This document shows, piece after piece, positions 1-7,207 of a stretch of DNA of 9,135 nt. Position numbers and translations under genes: made by a program. Under the pieces are notes generated by a model. That model was not told where the DNA came from and searched no databases. It saw nothing but the letters and a program-made list of their open reading frames with translations. Source of the DNA: JAKEHZ01 sp035280505 (GTDB lineage: Bacteria; Acidobacteriota; Blastocatellia; RBC074); the NCBI GenBank assembly GCA_035280505.1, contig DATEFT010000075.1:1-9135 (forward strand), written 5' to 3'. How positions within the stretch are numbered: the stretch's first letter is position 1; every line of letters begins with the position of its first letter.

Positions 1-1614
1 CACCTGATGCGTTGCGGTCTCGCCCATGCTGGCGGGCAGTCCGAGCGTGGTGACGTCGAATCCGTATCCCACGAGCGGATCGCGATGAAAGTTGGAGTAG
101 GTGAAGCCGTAGCGGAAGGTCACCAGCGTGGTGGGGCTGAAGGTATGGTTGAGCTCGGCCACCATCGCATGCGTGCGCGTGGCGCTCGGACCGCCGGTCC
201 AGTAGGCCGGGTTGTCGTCCCCGAACAGGTTCGGATTGGTCCCGTTGTTGCGAGCCTGACTGTAGCGGCCGCTGGCACTCGTTCTCTCGTTGAAGTTGTG
301 ATTGAGCTTGATGTTGATCTGATGTCCGGAATTCTGGTTGACCCCGCTGCCGAACCAGTTCGCGGTGTTGGTGAAGGCGGCGCCCTGCTGGTTGGGCAGC
401 GGCAGGTAGCTGAGCGCCTTGAGCGCGACCGGATCGAGCATGGATTGTGGAATAACGTTGCATGGCGATCCGGCATTCTGGTCTTGCCGATTTTGGGCAT
501 TCACCGGCAATGGGACGCCCGCCGCGTCACACCTGAACCGTTGCCGTACGGTACCTGCGGAGGTGGTGACCGTGTCGAACGGATTGTAGATCGTCACCGG
601 ATCGCCGGAGTTCGTGAACGTCTGCGAGAAGTCACCCTGGCGCTGCCGCGCGGTCGGAACCGTAATCGTCGAGGTGGTCGGGCTCTCCTGCTTCGTGTAT
701 TCGTAACCGCCGAAGAAGAACGTCTTGTTTCGAATGATCGGTCCGCCCAGAACTCCGCCGAATTGATCACGGTGGAAGGCGGGCAGGGCGCGCCCGGCCC
801 GGTTGGCGAACCAGTCGTTCGCGTTCAACGCGTTATCGCGGAGAAAGTAGTAACCGGTGCCGTGTAAGTCGTTCGCGCCGGAACGGGTCACCATGTTCAC
901 CACCGCGCCACCAGTCTGGCCGTACTCCGCCGAGAAGAAGTTCGTCTGCATCTTGAACTCCTGCACCGTATCCACGGAAGGCGAGAACTTCAGATCCGTA
1001 ACGCCGGAGTTCTGCTCGACGGTCACGACGGTCACGCCGTCCACGAGGACATCCGAGGTCGAGTTGCGCGAGCCGTTGGCGACGAAATTGGTACTCGAGT
1101 CGCCGCGCCGCCCGCCGGAGCCCACCACGCCGGGCGTGAGATAGACCAGGCTCATCGAGTCACGGCCCAGGTTGGGTAATGACAGGATGTACTTGTTCTC
1201 GATCACCTGACCGAGATTCGAAATCGTCGTATTCACCAGCGGCGCGGCGCCCTGGACCTCGACGACTGACGACACCTCGCCCACTTGCAACTGAACGTCG
1301 ATCGTTGCCTGCTGCTGAACCAACAGCGGAAATGCGCGTTGAGAATACCCTCTGAAGCCTTTGGCTTCCACGGTCATCGTGTATTGGCCGGGCGGTAGAG
1401 CGCTCACATAATACCGGCCTTGAGAGTCGGTGGTCGTCGGGTGCTGCACGTTGCGCTCAGCTTCCGTGATTATGACTTTCGCGTTGGGCACCGCGGCGCC
1501 GCCCGGGTCGGTGACGACTCCGCGAACCGCGGCGGTAAAAGACTGGGCCCAGGCGGGACCGGTCACTAGCAAGAGAAAACAGCCGATTCTCGTCATCGAT
1601 GCGAGGAATTTCAT
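1..1614 (-). CDS. TonB-dependent receptor, Oar-like (N-terminal part)
   Basis: Outer-membrane beta-barrel transporter expected to import a large ligand using TonB/ExbBD energy; the substrate is unknown. The frame is open for 538 codons and leaves the window, so the C-terminal barrel is missing. Residues 1-23 form a signal peptide (basic start, hydrophobic FLLLV core, cleavage after AWA, mature start QSF). Residues about 27-112 are a CarboxypepD_reg/Ig-like domain (RGVVTDPGGAAVPNAKV, DSQGRYYVSALPPGQY). Residues about 115-250 are the plug, with LVDGV at 190-194 and the family hallmark FSAEYGQTGGAVVNMVTRSG at 227-246. The first barrel strands follow (GGPIIRNKTFFFGGYEYTK). Domain order and sequence style match the Oar/acidobacterial receptor family. 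The ATG at 1614 was chosen because it gives a compact signal peptide and has GGAGG 4 nt upstream; an in-frame ATG at 1695 also has GGAGG and would add 27 residues. It is transcribed away from all the other genes here. Confidence 0.93.
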   Translation of the reverse strand, partial: MKFLASMTRIGCFLLLVTGPAWAQSFTAAVRGVVTDPGGAAVPNAKVIITEAERNVQHPTTTDSQGRYYVSALPPGQYTMTVEAKGFRGYSQRAFPLLVQQQATIDVQLQVGEVSSVVEVQGAAPLVNTTISNLGQVIENKYILSLPNLGRDSMSLVYLTPGVVGSGGRRGDSSTNFVANGSRNSTSDVLVDGVTVVTVEQNSGVTDLKFSPSVDTVQEFKMQTNFFSAEYGQTGGAVVNMVTRSGANDLHGTGYYFLRDNALNANDWFANRAGRALPAFHRDQFGGVLGGPIIRNKTFFFGGYEYTKQESPTTSTITVPTARQRQGDFSQTFTNSGDPVTIYNPFDTVTTSAGTVRQRFRCDAAGVPLPVNAQNRQDQNAGSPCNVIPQSMLDPVALKALSYLPLPNQQGAAFTNTANWFGSGVNQNSGHQINIKLNHNFNERTSASGRYSQARNNGTNPNLFGDDNPAYWTGGPSATRTHAMVAELNHTFSPTTLVTFRYGFTYSNFHRDPLVGYGFDVTTLGLPASMGETATHQV

Positions 1615-1618
1615 AGAA

Positions 1619-1623
1619 CCTCC
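1619..1623 (-). promoter_or_regulatory. Shine-Dalgarno for the preferred receptor start
   Basis: On the minus strand this reads GGAGG, 4 nt before the ATG at 1614. This start places the hydrophobic signal-peptide core about 12 residues from the N-terminus, which is normal for an exported protein. Confidence 0.6.
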
Positions 1624-1701
1624 GTTCGTCTGATGAATTGGCGATCTGGTTAGATTCGGCAAGAGGGAAAATAAAACTATCCCTGCGGTTGTCATATTTA
1701 A

Positions 1702-1706
1702 CCTCC
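1702..1706 (-). promoter_or_regulatory. Second Shine-Dalgarno, alternative in-frame start
   Basis: On the minus strand this reads GGAGG, 6 nt before an ATG at 1695 that is in frame with the receptor start at 1614. No stop lies between them, so translation from here would add 27 residues (beginning MTTAGIVLFSLLPNL) before the usual signal peptide. By spacing alone it is at least as good as the downstream site, so the true N-terminus cannot be settled from sequence. Confidence 0.45.
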
Positions 1707-2029
1707 ATTGCGTTCTTGCTTGAGTGGAAGGATGACAGCCATCGCTGGTTGCGCGCTGCCCGAATCTATTGAATGTAATCGCTAGATCTTAACTGCGCGC
1801 AATTTACTCTATAATCTCATGGACGGCAAGGAATTTTGGTTTGGCCGCTGAGAAGCTAACTATTTGTATGGATAATTATATCTCACTGAGATTTTAGTGA
1901 TGGACAGGTACAAGTAGATGATGGACTATCATCTTTAAATTGCTAGTCAACGCGCTGGCAGTTCATCGACTGTTAGTAGCAGGTCGCGAGGCAATGAAAG
2001 ACCTCATTTTTAAATAAGCTCGAGTCTGA

Positions 2030-2331
2030 AAGATTCGACACCTCAATGAACAGGTCGCGGCGGAGATTCTCGCGCTGCGAGCCCGTGACGGCGCCGGCGC
2101 GCCGAACACCTATCGTCTTTTAGCGACGTGGTCCCGAGCTTCACTCTGACCAGTTCCACGGCGCCGGGGGTCACGCGCCGGTTCAGCCGGCTTTCGGACT
2201 ATGTCCGCGCATCAATCGAGGCCCGCATTTATGATGGCGTTCATTACCGGACTTCGGGAGAGGTTGGGGCCGCGATGGGGCGTCAAATCGGGGAGTACGT
2301 CGTTAAGAACTGCCTGAAGCCGGTTCCCTAA
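2030..2331 (+). pseudogene. Decayed vanadium haloperoxidase / PAP2-type phosphatase
   Basis: Two fragments in different frames look like parts of one gene. Frame one (open 2030-2149) reads LNEQVAAEILALRARDG then GAPNTYR, like the helix and 'DTYRP' segment midway along vanadium-dependent haloperoxidase-like PAP2 proteins. Frame two (open 2089-2331, ending at TAA) reads FTLTSSTAPGVTRRFSRLSD, then ARIYDGVHYRTSGEVGAAMG, ending LKPVP, which matches the C-terminal end of that family. It retains the Arg and His of the R-x4-G-x-H type active-site motif (ARIYDGVHYR). The region between them, which in intact members carries the other phosphate/vanadate-binding residues and the P-S/A-x-H motif, is gone, and the N-terminal half is absent: the first frame is closed by TGA at 2027. 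The family call rests on recognition of sequence style, not a search. A new 67-residue ORF from the GTG at 2128 is possible, but it has no evident Shine-Dalgarno and would be only a domain tail. Confidence 0.7.
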
Positions 2332-2819
2332 GTGGAAAAATTCGGATTGAGCCGCGCCGTTCACACAGGACGACAGCATCAGAACGAACTGGCAATTGTG
2401 TGAATATTACTATCGTATCAGGGGACCACATCCGCCAGGTTCGGTTCCGGAAGGGATGATGCTGATAAACGCGCGATTAGGCCGAAAACGGCTCCTGGTT
2501 TTGAGAATCGCTGGACTTTAATCCTCCAATTAGTTTAGGATTAGTAGCTCGGTCGAAAATCGTGCCCTGGCCAAACTCAGTTGTGGAACACAATCCAAGC
2601 TGTGCGCATACCTTAAATAGCTAGCTTCTCTGACCCCCCCCGTTGGCTGGCTCTTCGCATTTTAACACGCTGATAAGTAACTCACAGGCTCATCAAGCCT
2701 TGTTTCGCCTCAAGTGTGTTTCTTATCGCTCCATGAGCGCCGTTCGCGGCCCCGCTGGACCTCAGCGTTGGGTGTCGCGGTCAGCATTCATTTACCTATA
2801 CTACTGAACTTAGGTCGAC
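2332..2819. other. Intergenic region before the acyltransferase
   Basis: No gene recognised. Visible structure: a perfect 8-bp inverted repeat TTCACACA (2360-2367) / TGTGTGAA (2397-2404); a 7-bp inverted repeat TAATCCT (2519-2525) / AGGATTA (2537-2543); and a run of eight C at 2634-2641. A TATACT at 2797-2802 lies 17 nt before the acyltransferase ATG and could be a -10 box, but no good -35 accompanies it. The acyltransferase cannot extend upstream because a TAG at 2811-2813 closes its frame. Confidence 0.5.
2519..2543. repeat. Inverted repeat TAATCCT / AGGATTA
   Basis: Perfect 7-bp arms separated by 11 nt. The core word GGATTA/TAATCC recurs as an inverted pair upstream of the MFS gene (4127-4132 and 4150-4155). 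It may be a protein-binding site, but the word is short and chance is plausible. Confidence 0.3.
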
Positions 2820-3959
2820 ATGAGATCTTCATCTGGAAAACACTTCATTGCGCTTGATCACGTCAGAGCCCTGGCCGCATCGATCGTTTTTGCATGGCAT
2901 TTCACCCATGCCAGTAATGGCTACCCGGTCCCCTTCAACTATACTCCGGCACTATTCCCATTTTCGATCCTTGATGAGGGGCACATGGGAGTCGCTCTTT
3001 TCATGACTCTCAGCGGCTACTTGTTTGCCAAGCTCCTTGACGGTAAATCCATTAACTACAAGGCCTTTATTTGGAATCGTGTGCTTCGCATCTTTCCGTT
3101 ACTGATGGTTGTGATTGTGATTGCCGGTATCATCAATATCCGCAATGGTCAGAGCCTTTCCAGTTATGTCGACGCTCTTGCAAAAGGCTTCTATCTTCCG
3201 ACCCTTCCTAACGGCGGATGGTCGATTATGGTGGAGTGCCACTACTATGTAATTCTCCCTCTGCTTCTCTGGATGCAAATAAAGTCCAAGCTGTGGCCGC
3301 TCCCCATCATTGTCGGATCTATTGCACTCCGCTGGTATCTCTATCATGGGAGCGGTGAAATCCAGTCCTTGGCTTACTGGACAATTGTTGGTCGAATCGA
3401 TCAGTTTGTCCTGGGCATGCTTGCCTATCAACTCCGTCATCGCTTCGCCCGTCGCCACCTGATTGCCGTGGGAACGATCGTGGCGTTTATGCTGATCTAT
3501 TGGTATTTTGATTTCCTGGGAGGCTTCTATCTGAACCGTTCATACCCATGGCTCTGGATCATTCTTCCGACCATCGAAGGGATCGCCTCCGCCATCAGTA
3601 TCGCCTGGTATGACAATTCATTCACCCACTCGACATCCGGAGTTTCGAAGTTTATCGGGCGTCTGGGGGAATATTCCTACTCCATTTATCTGCTTCACTT
3701 CTTCGTGGTGTTCGATCTCGCCAGGTATGTGAATGAGCAGATCATGAAGATCTCCAATTTCTATGTGGCCTGCCTGTGGTCATTTTTCTGCTTTGTCTTG
3801 ATGGTGATCCCGGGATATCTCAGCTTTCGCCTGATTGAAGCGCCTTTCCTCAAACTGAGAAGATCCTATGTCAAGGGGGCTCACCGGGAGAGCGATCAAG
3901 CGGGCCATCTGGCAAAATTTGGCGAGAGTCAGCGAGATCTGGATCAGGTTTCTCGTTAG
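2820..3959 (+). CDS. Acyltransferase family 3 (OafA-like) membrane protein
   Basis: Integral inner-membrane acyltransferase of the acyltransferase-3 family (PF01757), whose members O-acetylate or otherwise acylate polysaccharides, O-antigen, glycolipids or small molecules; the acceptor cannot be read from the sequence. The 379-residue length is typical of single-domain members. Family motifs appear in order: ALDHVRALAA (11-20) and the conserved His in FAWHFTH (24-30); GVALFMTLSGYLF (57-69), the equivalent of GVDLFFVLSGFL; NRVLRIFPL (86-94), the R-x3-R-x-x-P type motif; GGWSIMVE (132-139), with Glu139; GRIDQFVLGMLA (191-202); LGEYSYSIYLLHF (282-294); and IEAPFLKLRR (339-348). About ten hydrophobic segments are visible, then a charged tail from about 350. 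The start is ATG 2820, with only a weak AGG 5 nt upstream; an in-frame TAG at 2811 excludes a longer form. It stands alone: 270 bp separate it from the next operon. Its AT-richer codons differ from the very GC-rich MFS and GH43 genes, suggesting separate acquisition. Confidence 0.93.
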   Translation: MRSSSGKHFIALDHVRALAASIVFAWHFTHASNGYPVPFNYTPALFPFSILDEGHMGVALFMTLSGYLFAKLLDGKSINYKAFIWNRVLRIFPLLMVVIVIAGIINIRNGQSLSSYVDALAKGFYLPTLPNGGWSIMVECHYYVILPLLLWMQIKSKLWPLPIIVGSIALRWYLYHGSGEIQSLAYWTIVGRIDQFVLGMLAYQLRHRFARRHLIAVGTIVAFMLIYWYFDFLGGFYLNRSYPWLWIILPTIEGIASAISIAWYDNSFTHSTSGVSKFIGRLGEYSYSIYLLHFFVVFDLARYVNEQIMKISNFYVACLWSFFCFVLMVIPGYLSFRLIEAPFLKLRRSYVKGAHRESDQAGHLAKFGESQRDLDQVSR

Positions 3960-4116
3960 GTGGCGACTCGGAAAAGATCTTCTACCAATCTCAGCCAACC
4001 TTTTCGGCTCTTTGGGGACTCGTATCTCGCCGTCGGTACTGCGCCGGGATCGGCCAATTGGCGGGAGTCGGCCGCCTTAAAAACAGCACCGCGCGGGTTC
4101 AAATCTATTAATGAAA

Positions 4117-4155
4117 AATCCGATTTGGATTAGTCGGCGGATATACTGATAATCC
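4117..4155. promoter_or_regulatory. Possible operator: repeated AATCC/GGATT half-sites
   Basis: AATCC (4117-4121), GGATTA (4127-4132) and TAATCC (4150-4155) form an alternating inverted arrangement: AATCC-5 nt-GGATT, then GGATTA-17 nt-TAATCC. A candidate -10 box (TATACT, 4142-4147) lies inside the second pair. This geometry would suit a repressor or activator of the sugar operon, but no regulator gene is in the window and the words are short. Confidence 0.3.
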
Positions 4156-4225
4156 CGTCGGCCGGGTCGATCCGTTGGGGCCGGCAGTGGAGTGCGTGAT
4201 CACAAGGTAAAGTATTATTCGACGT

Positions 4226-4234
4226 AAAGGATGG
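4226..4234 (+). promoter_or_regulatory. Ribosome binding site deciding the MFS start
   Basis: AAAGGATGG lies immediately before and across the ATG at 4231, leaving that ATG no usable spacing. Relative to the ATG at 4243 the spacing is 8 nt, so 4243 is the better start. Confidence 0.5.
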
Positions 4235-4242
4235 TGTCGGCT

Positions 4243-5511
4243 ATGTCTAAAATCAGAGGACTCCGGTGGTGGATGATCGGGCTGATTATGCTGGGCTCGG
4301 TCATCAACTACCTGACGCGAAGCACACTCTCGGTCGCGGCGCCGACGCTGCTGAAAGACCTGCAGATCGGCACGCAACAGTATTCGTGGGTCGTCGGCAC
4401 GTTCCAGGGGGCGATCATGCTGCAACCGCTCTGCGGCTATGTGCTGGATGTGATCGGGCTGAAGAGCGGCTACGCGCTATTCGCCGTCGCGTGGTCGCTC
4501 ATCAGCATGGCGCACGGGCTGGCGCACAACTGGCAAATGCTCGCGGGCTTGCGCGGCCTGTTGGGGCTGGCCGAGGGCTCGGCGAATCCGGCCGGGATGA
4601 AGGCGACGGCGGAGTGGTTCCCGGCTCAGGAGCGCGGACTGGCGGGAGGCGTCTACAACATCGGCGCTTCATTCGGCTCGATGCTCGCGCCGCCCCTCGT
4701 CGCCTGGGCGATCTTGCAATACAACTGGCAGGCCGCGTTCGTGCTGACGGGGGCGCTGGGATTGGTGTGGGTGGTCGCGTGGTTGGCGCTCTATCACCCG
4801 CCGGAGAAACATCCCTCGCTCTCATCGGCGGAGTTCGACTACATCGCCGCCGGTCAGGAGCAGCATTTGCGGCATGACGGGACCCGGCCTGCGGTGTGGT
4901 CGTTGCTGCAACGGCGGAACTTCTGGGGCATCGCGCTGCCGCGCTTTCTGGCCGATCCGACGTGGGGCACGCTGACGTTCTGGATGCCGCTCTACCTGTC
5001 GCAGACGCGAGGCTGGGACTTGAAGCAGATCGCGCTCTTCGCGTGGCTCCCGTTTCTGGCGGCGGACATCGGGTGCATCTTCGGCGGGACTTTCAGTCTC
5101 TGGCTGCAAAAGTACTGGCGCATCAGCCTCATCAACGCGCGGCGCGCGGCCTTCACACTCGGCGCGGTCATGATGCTCGGCGTGGGATTCGTCGGCACGG
5201 TGCAAAGCCCGTATGCCGCGATTGCGCTGCTCAGCCTCGCCGGCTTCGCCCATCAGACCTTATCCGTGACCGTGATCACGATGTCTTCGGATCTGTTCAG
5301 GAAGAACGAAGTGGCGACGGTCGCGGGGATGGCGGGCACGTTCGGCAACGCCGGGCTGCTGATCTTTTCGCTGTTGATCGGGGCCCTGGTGCTGAAGATC
5401 GGCTACACGCCGTTCTTCGTCTGCCTGGGCCTGCTGGATGTCGTCGGCGCGGTGATTTTGTGGACAGTGGTCCGAGCCGACGTGAAGGCCGCCCAGGCGG
5501 TCGAGGCTTGA
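4243..5511 (+). CDS. MFS transporter, ACS (hexuronate-type) family
   Basis: Twelve-helix major facilitator of the anion:cation symporter family, the group including hexuronate carriers such as ExuT and various organic-acid porters; it would import a small sugar acid or sugar by H+ symport across the inner membrane. In the 422-residue form, the N-terminus runs straight into TM1 (RWWMIGLIMLGSVINYLTRS, 8-27), as is usual for this family. Hallmarks are the motif between TM4 and TM5, GLRGLLGLAEGSANPAGMKA (102-121), with EWFPAQERGLAGG (124-136) and NIGASFGSMLAPPLV (139-153). A hydrophilic central loop spans about 183-225. The second half has WLPFLAADIGCIFGG (268-282) and INARRAAF (297-304). An ATG at 4231 would add four residues but lacks a properly spaced Shine-Dalgarno. 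It lies 20 bp before a GH43 gene, implying coupled expression and a substrate related to xylan-type sugars. That substrate is inference: the family name suggests uronates, the neighbour suggests pentose oligosaccharides. Confidence 0.92.
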   Translation: MSKIRGLRWWMIGLIMLGSVINYLTRSTLSVAAPTLLKDLQIGTQQYSWVVGTFQGAIMLQPLCGYVLDVIGLKSGYALFAVAWSLISMAHGLAHNWQMLAGLRGLLGLAEGSANPAGMKATAEWFPAQERGLAGGVYNIGASFGSMLAPPLVAWAILQYNWQAAFVLTGALGLVWVVAWLALYHPPEKHPSLSSAEFDYIAAGQEQHLRHDGTRPAVWSLLQRRNFWGIALPRFLADPTWGTLTFWMPLYLSQTRGWDLKQIALFAWLPFLAADIGCIFGGTFSLWLQKYWRISLINARRAAFTLGAVMMLGVGFVGTVQSPYAAIALLSLAGFAHQTLSVTVITMSSDLFRKNEVATVAGMAGTFGNAGLLIFSLLIGALVLKIGYTPFFVCLGLLDVVGAVILWTVVRADVKAAQAVEA

Positions 5512-5515
5512 AAAC

Positions 5516-5521
5516 GGGAGG
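5516..5521 (+). promoter_or_regulatory. Shine-Dalgarno of the GH43 gene
   Basis: GGGAGG lies in the 20-bp gap after the MFS stop, 10 nt before ATG 5532. This fixes the GH43 start even though its reading frame stays open far upstream across the MFS gene. Confidence 0.7.
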
Positions 5522-5531
5522 CGCGTTCCAG

Positions 5532-7181
5532 ATGAGAAATCCGGTTGCCGTTATCCAAAATCCGATCCTGCGCGGATTCAATCCCGACCCTTCGATCGTG
5601 CGGGTCGGTGACGATTACTACATCGCCACCTCGACGTTTGAATGGTTCCCCGGGGTGCAGCTTCACCACTCGCGAGACCTCAGGCATTGGCGCCTGCTGA
5701 CGCGCCCGCTGAACCGTCCGAGTCAGTTGAATATGTTGGGGGATCCGGATTCATGCGGCGTGTGGGCCCCCTGCCTGACGCATCATGACGGGTTGTTTCA
5801 CTTGATCTACACCGACGTCAAGCGATACGGGCGCACGTCGCAGCCGGGCAGCGTCGGCGCGGGGCTGCGCGATATGCACAACTACCTGGTGACCTGCCCG
5901 ACGATCGACGGCGAGTGGTCGGACCCGATCTACCTCAACAGCAGCGGCTTCGACCCGTCGCTCTTTCACGACGACGACGGGCGCAAATATCTGGTGAACA
6001 TGCTCTGGGATCACCGGCCGGGCCAGAATCGGTTTGGCGGCATCGTGCTGCAGGAGTACTCGCCCTCGGAAGGCCGGTTGATCGGCGAGCGGCACCGCAT
6101 TTTCACCGGAACCTCCATCGGTTTCACCGAAGCGCCGCACTTGTACCGGCGCCACGGCTATTACTACCTGATCACGGCCGAGGGCGGCACGGGCTGGGGG
6201 CATGCGGTGACCATGGCTCGTTCGCGCGAGTTGCCGGGGCCGTACGAGCTGCACCCGGACACGTATCTTCTGACGGCGCGCAACCGCCCGGACGCGGAGT
6301 TGCAACGCGCCGGACACGCCGATCTCGTCGAGACCCAGCACGGCGAGACCTACATGGTCTATCTCTGCGGCCGCCCGCTCCGAAATCGCGGGCGCTGCAC
6401 GCTGGGGCGCGAGACGGCCATTCAACGGATGGTGTGGGGCGCGGACGACTGGTTGTATACGGAGGGCCGCGACGCCTTCCCCCAGCGCGAAACCGCCGCC
6501 CCGGAGTTGCCGCCGCACCCCTTCCCGCCCTCGCCGCCGCGCGAAGATTTCGACGGTCCCGGGTTACCCGGCGAGTTTCAATGGTTGCGCTCGCCGTGGC
6601 CGGACGAACTGTTCAGCCTGAGCGCCCGGCCCGGCTACTTGCGCCTGTTCGGGCGTGAGACGACCGGCAGCCTGTTTCGCCAGGCCCTCGTCGCGCGGCG
6701 GCAGCAGGCACACTGCTACAGCGCCGTCACGGCCGTTGAATTCGAGCCGCAACACTATCAACAACAGGCCGGGCTGATCTGTTACTACAACGGCAGCAAG
6801 TTCCACTACCTGTACGTCTCGACGGATGAGGTCGTCGGCAAACACCTCCGCGTCATGACGTGTCACCCGGAGTTGCCGGACATGTTCACCGCGCCGATTC
6901 CCATCGCCGCCGCCGGGCCCGTCCACCTGCGGGTGGAAGTGGATTACGAACGGCTGCGCTTCGCGTTTCGCGTCGGCGGCGAGTGGCAGTGGCTGCCGGA
7001 GCAGTTCGATGCGAGCATCCTCTCCGACGAGGCCGGCCCGCCGGGCCCGCCGAATTTCACCGGCGCGTTTGTCGGGATGTGCTGTCAGGACTATGCCGGC
7101 ACGGGGTACCCGGCCGATTTCGACTATTTTGAATATCGCGAGCGTGAATTCTCCGCCGCGCCTTTGCTTGGTGCTTACTAA
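5532..7181 (+). CDS. GH43 beta-xylosidase / arabinofuranosidase
   Basis: Inverting glycoside hydrolase of family 43 that releases xylose (and possibly arabinose) from the non-reducing end of short oligosaccharides. Its 549-residue, two-domain layout matches the XynB/SXA-type cytoplasmic beta-xylosidases (GH43 subfamily 11 by resemblance). Residues about 8-320 form the five-bladed beta-propeller: NPILRGFNPDPSI with base Asp19; YYIATSTFEWFPGVQLHHS (29-47); SGFDPSLFHDD with pKa-tuning Asp141; GFTEAPHLY with acid Glu200; and LGRETAIQ (291-298) with the conserved substrate-binding Arg293. All three catalytic carboxylates are present. A Pro-rich linker (about 323-337) leads to a C-terminal beta-sandwich (about 338-538) of the GH43 C2 type, which in this group shapes the active-site pocket. 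There is no signal peptide, so it acts in the cytoplasm after uptake, consistent with the MFS gene 20 bp upstream. Exact substrate preference is not readable. Confidence 0.95.
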   Translation: MRNPVAVIQNPILRGFNPDPSIVRVGDDYYIATSTFEWFPGVQLHHSRDLRHWRLLTRPLNRPSQLNMLGDPDSCGVWAPCLTHHDGLFHLIYTDVKRYGRTSQPGSVGAGLRDMHNYLVTCPTIDGEWSDPIYLNSSGFDPSLFHDDDGRKYLVNMLWDHRPGQNRFGGIVLQEYSPSEGRLIGERHRIFTGTSIGFTEAPHLYRRHGYYYLITAEGGTGWGHAVTMARSRELPGPYELHPDTYLLTARNRPDAELQRAGHADLVETQHGETYMVYLCGRPLRNRGRCTLGRETAIQRMVWGADDWLYTEGRDAFPQRETAAPELPPHPFPPSPPREDFDGPGLPGEFQWLRSPWPDELFSLSARPGYLRLFGRETTGSLFRQALVARRQQAHCYSAVTAVEFEPQHYQQQAGLICYYNGSKFHYLYVSTDEVVGKHLRVMTCHPELPDMFTAPIPIAAAGPVHLRVEVDYERLRFAFRVGGEWQWLPEQFDASILSDEAGPPGPPNFTGAFVGMCCQDYAGTGYPADFDYFEYREREFSAAPLLGAY

Positions 7182-7207
7182 CTACCTGGCTCACAAAGTT
7201 GGTTTAC

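Larger units (their letters stand above)
1615..2029. other. Intergenic region upstream of the left receptor
   Basis: AT-richer than the flanking genes, with no convincing gene. It should contain the receptor's promoter. On the minus strand, TTAAGA (1787-1792) and TAGATT (1763-1768) with an 18-nt spacer form only a weak sigma-70-like pair. A perfect TATAAT occurs on the plus strand at 1810-1815 without a good -35 box. A small perfect hairpin, AGATGAT-ggact-ATCATCT, lies at 1916-1934 and is followed by TTTAAATT; it could be a minor terminator or chance. Confidence 0.5.
3960..4242. other. Spacer and upstream region of the MFS-GH43 operon
   Basis: No gene is recognised in this stretch. It should carry the operon promoter. 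A TATACT (4142-4147) is a possible -10 element but has no good -35 at 16-18 nt. The AATCC/GGATT words at 4117-4155 surround it. A GGGTTCAAATC string near 4096-4106 resembles a tRNA T-arm, but the pairing half is missing. Confidence 0.45.

Noticed and set aside
7..867. Long plus-strand open frame of 286 codons opposite the left receptor
   Set aside because: Antisense shadow of a clear receptor coding region in GC-rich DNA; its translation shows no recognisable domain.
3868..4080. 70-codon plus-strand ORF overlapping the end of the acyltransferase
   Set aside because: Most of its first half overlaps the acyltransferase in another frame, it lacks a Shine-Dalgarno, and its Arg-rich translation resembles no known protein.
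4090..4110. GGGTTCAAATC, like a tRNA T-arm and loop
   Set aside because: The 3' side of the T-stem does not pair and no acceptor, D-arm or anticodon arm can be built from the flanking bases.
4896..5531. Open frame running into the GH43 gene from inside the MFS gene, which would give a 761-residue fusion
   Set aside because: The upstream part is the +1 shadow of a well-recognised MFS protein, has low-complexity Arg/Gly/Ala content, and the GH43 homology and Shine-Dalgarno begin at 5532.
5751..6518. Minus-strand open frame of 255 codons inside the GH43 gene
   Set aside because: Antisense shadow produced by GC-rich codon bias; GH43 catalytic motifs on the plus strand explain the region.
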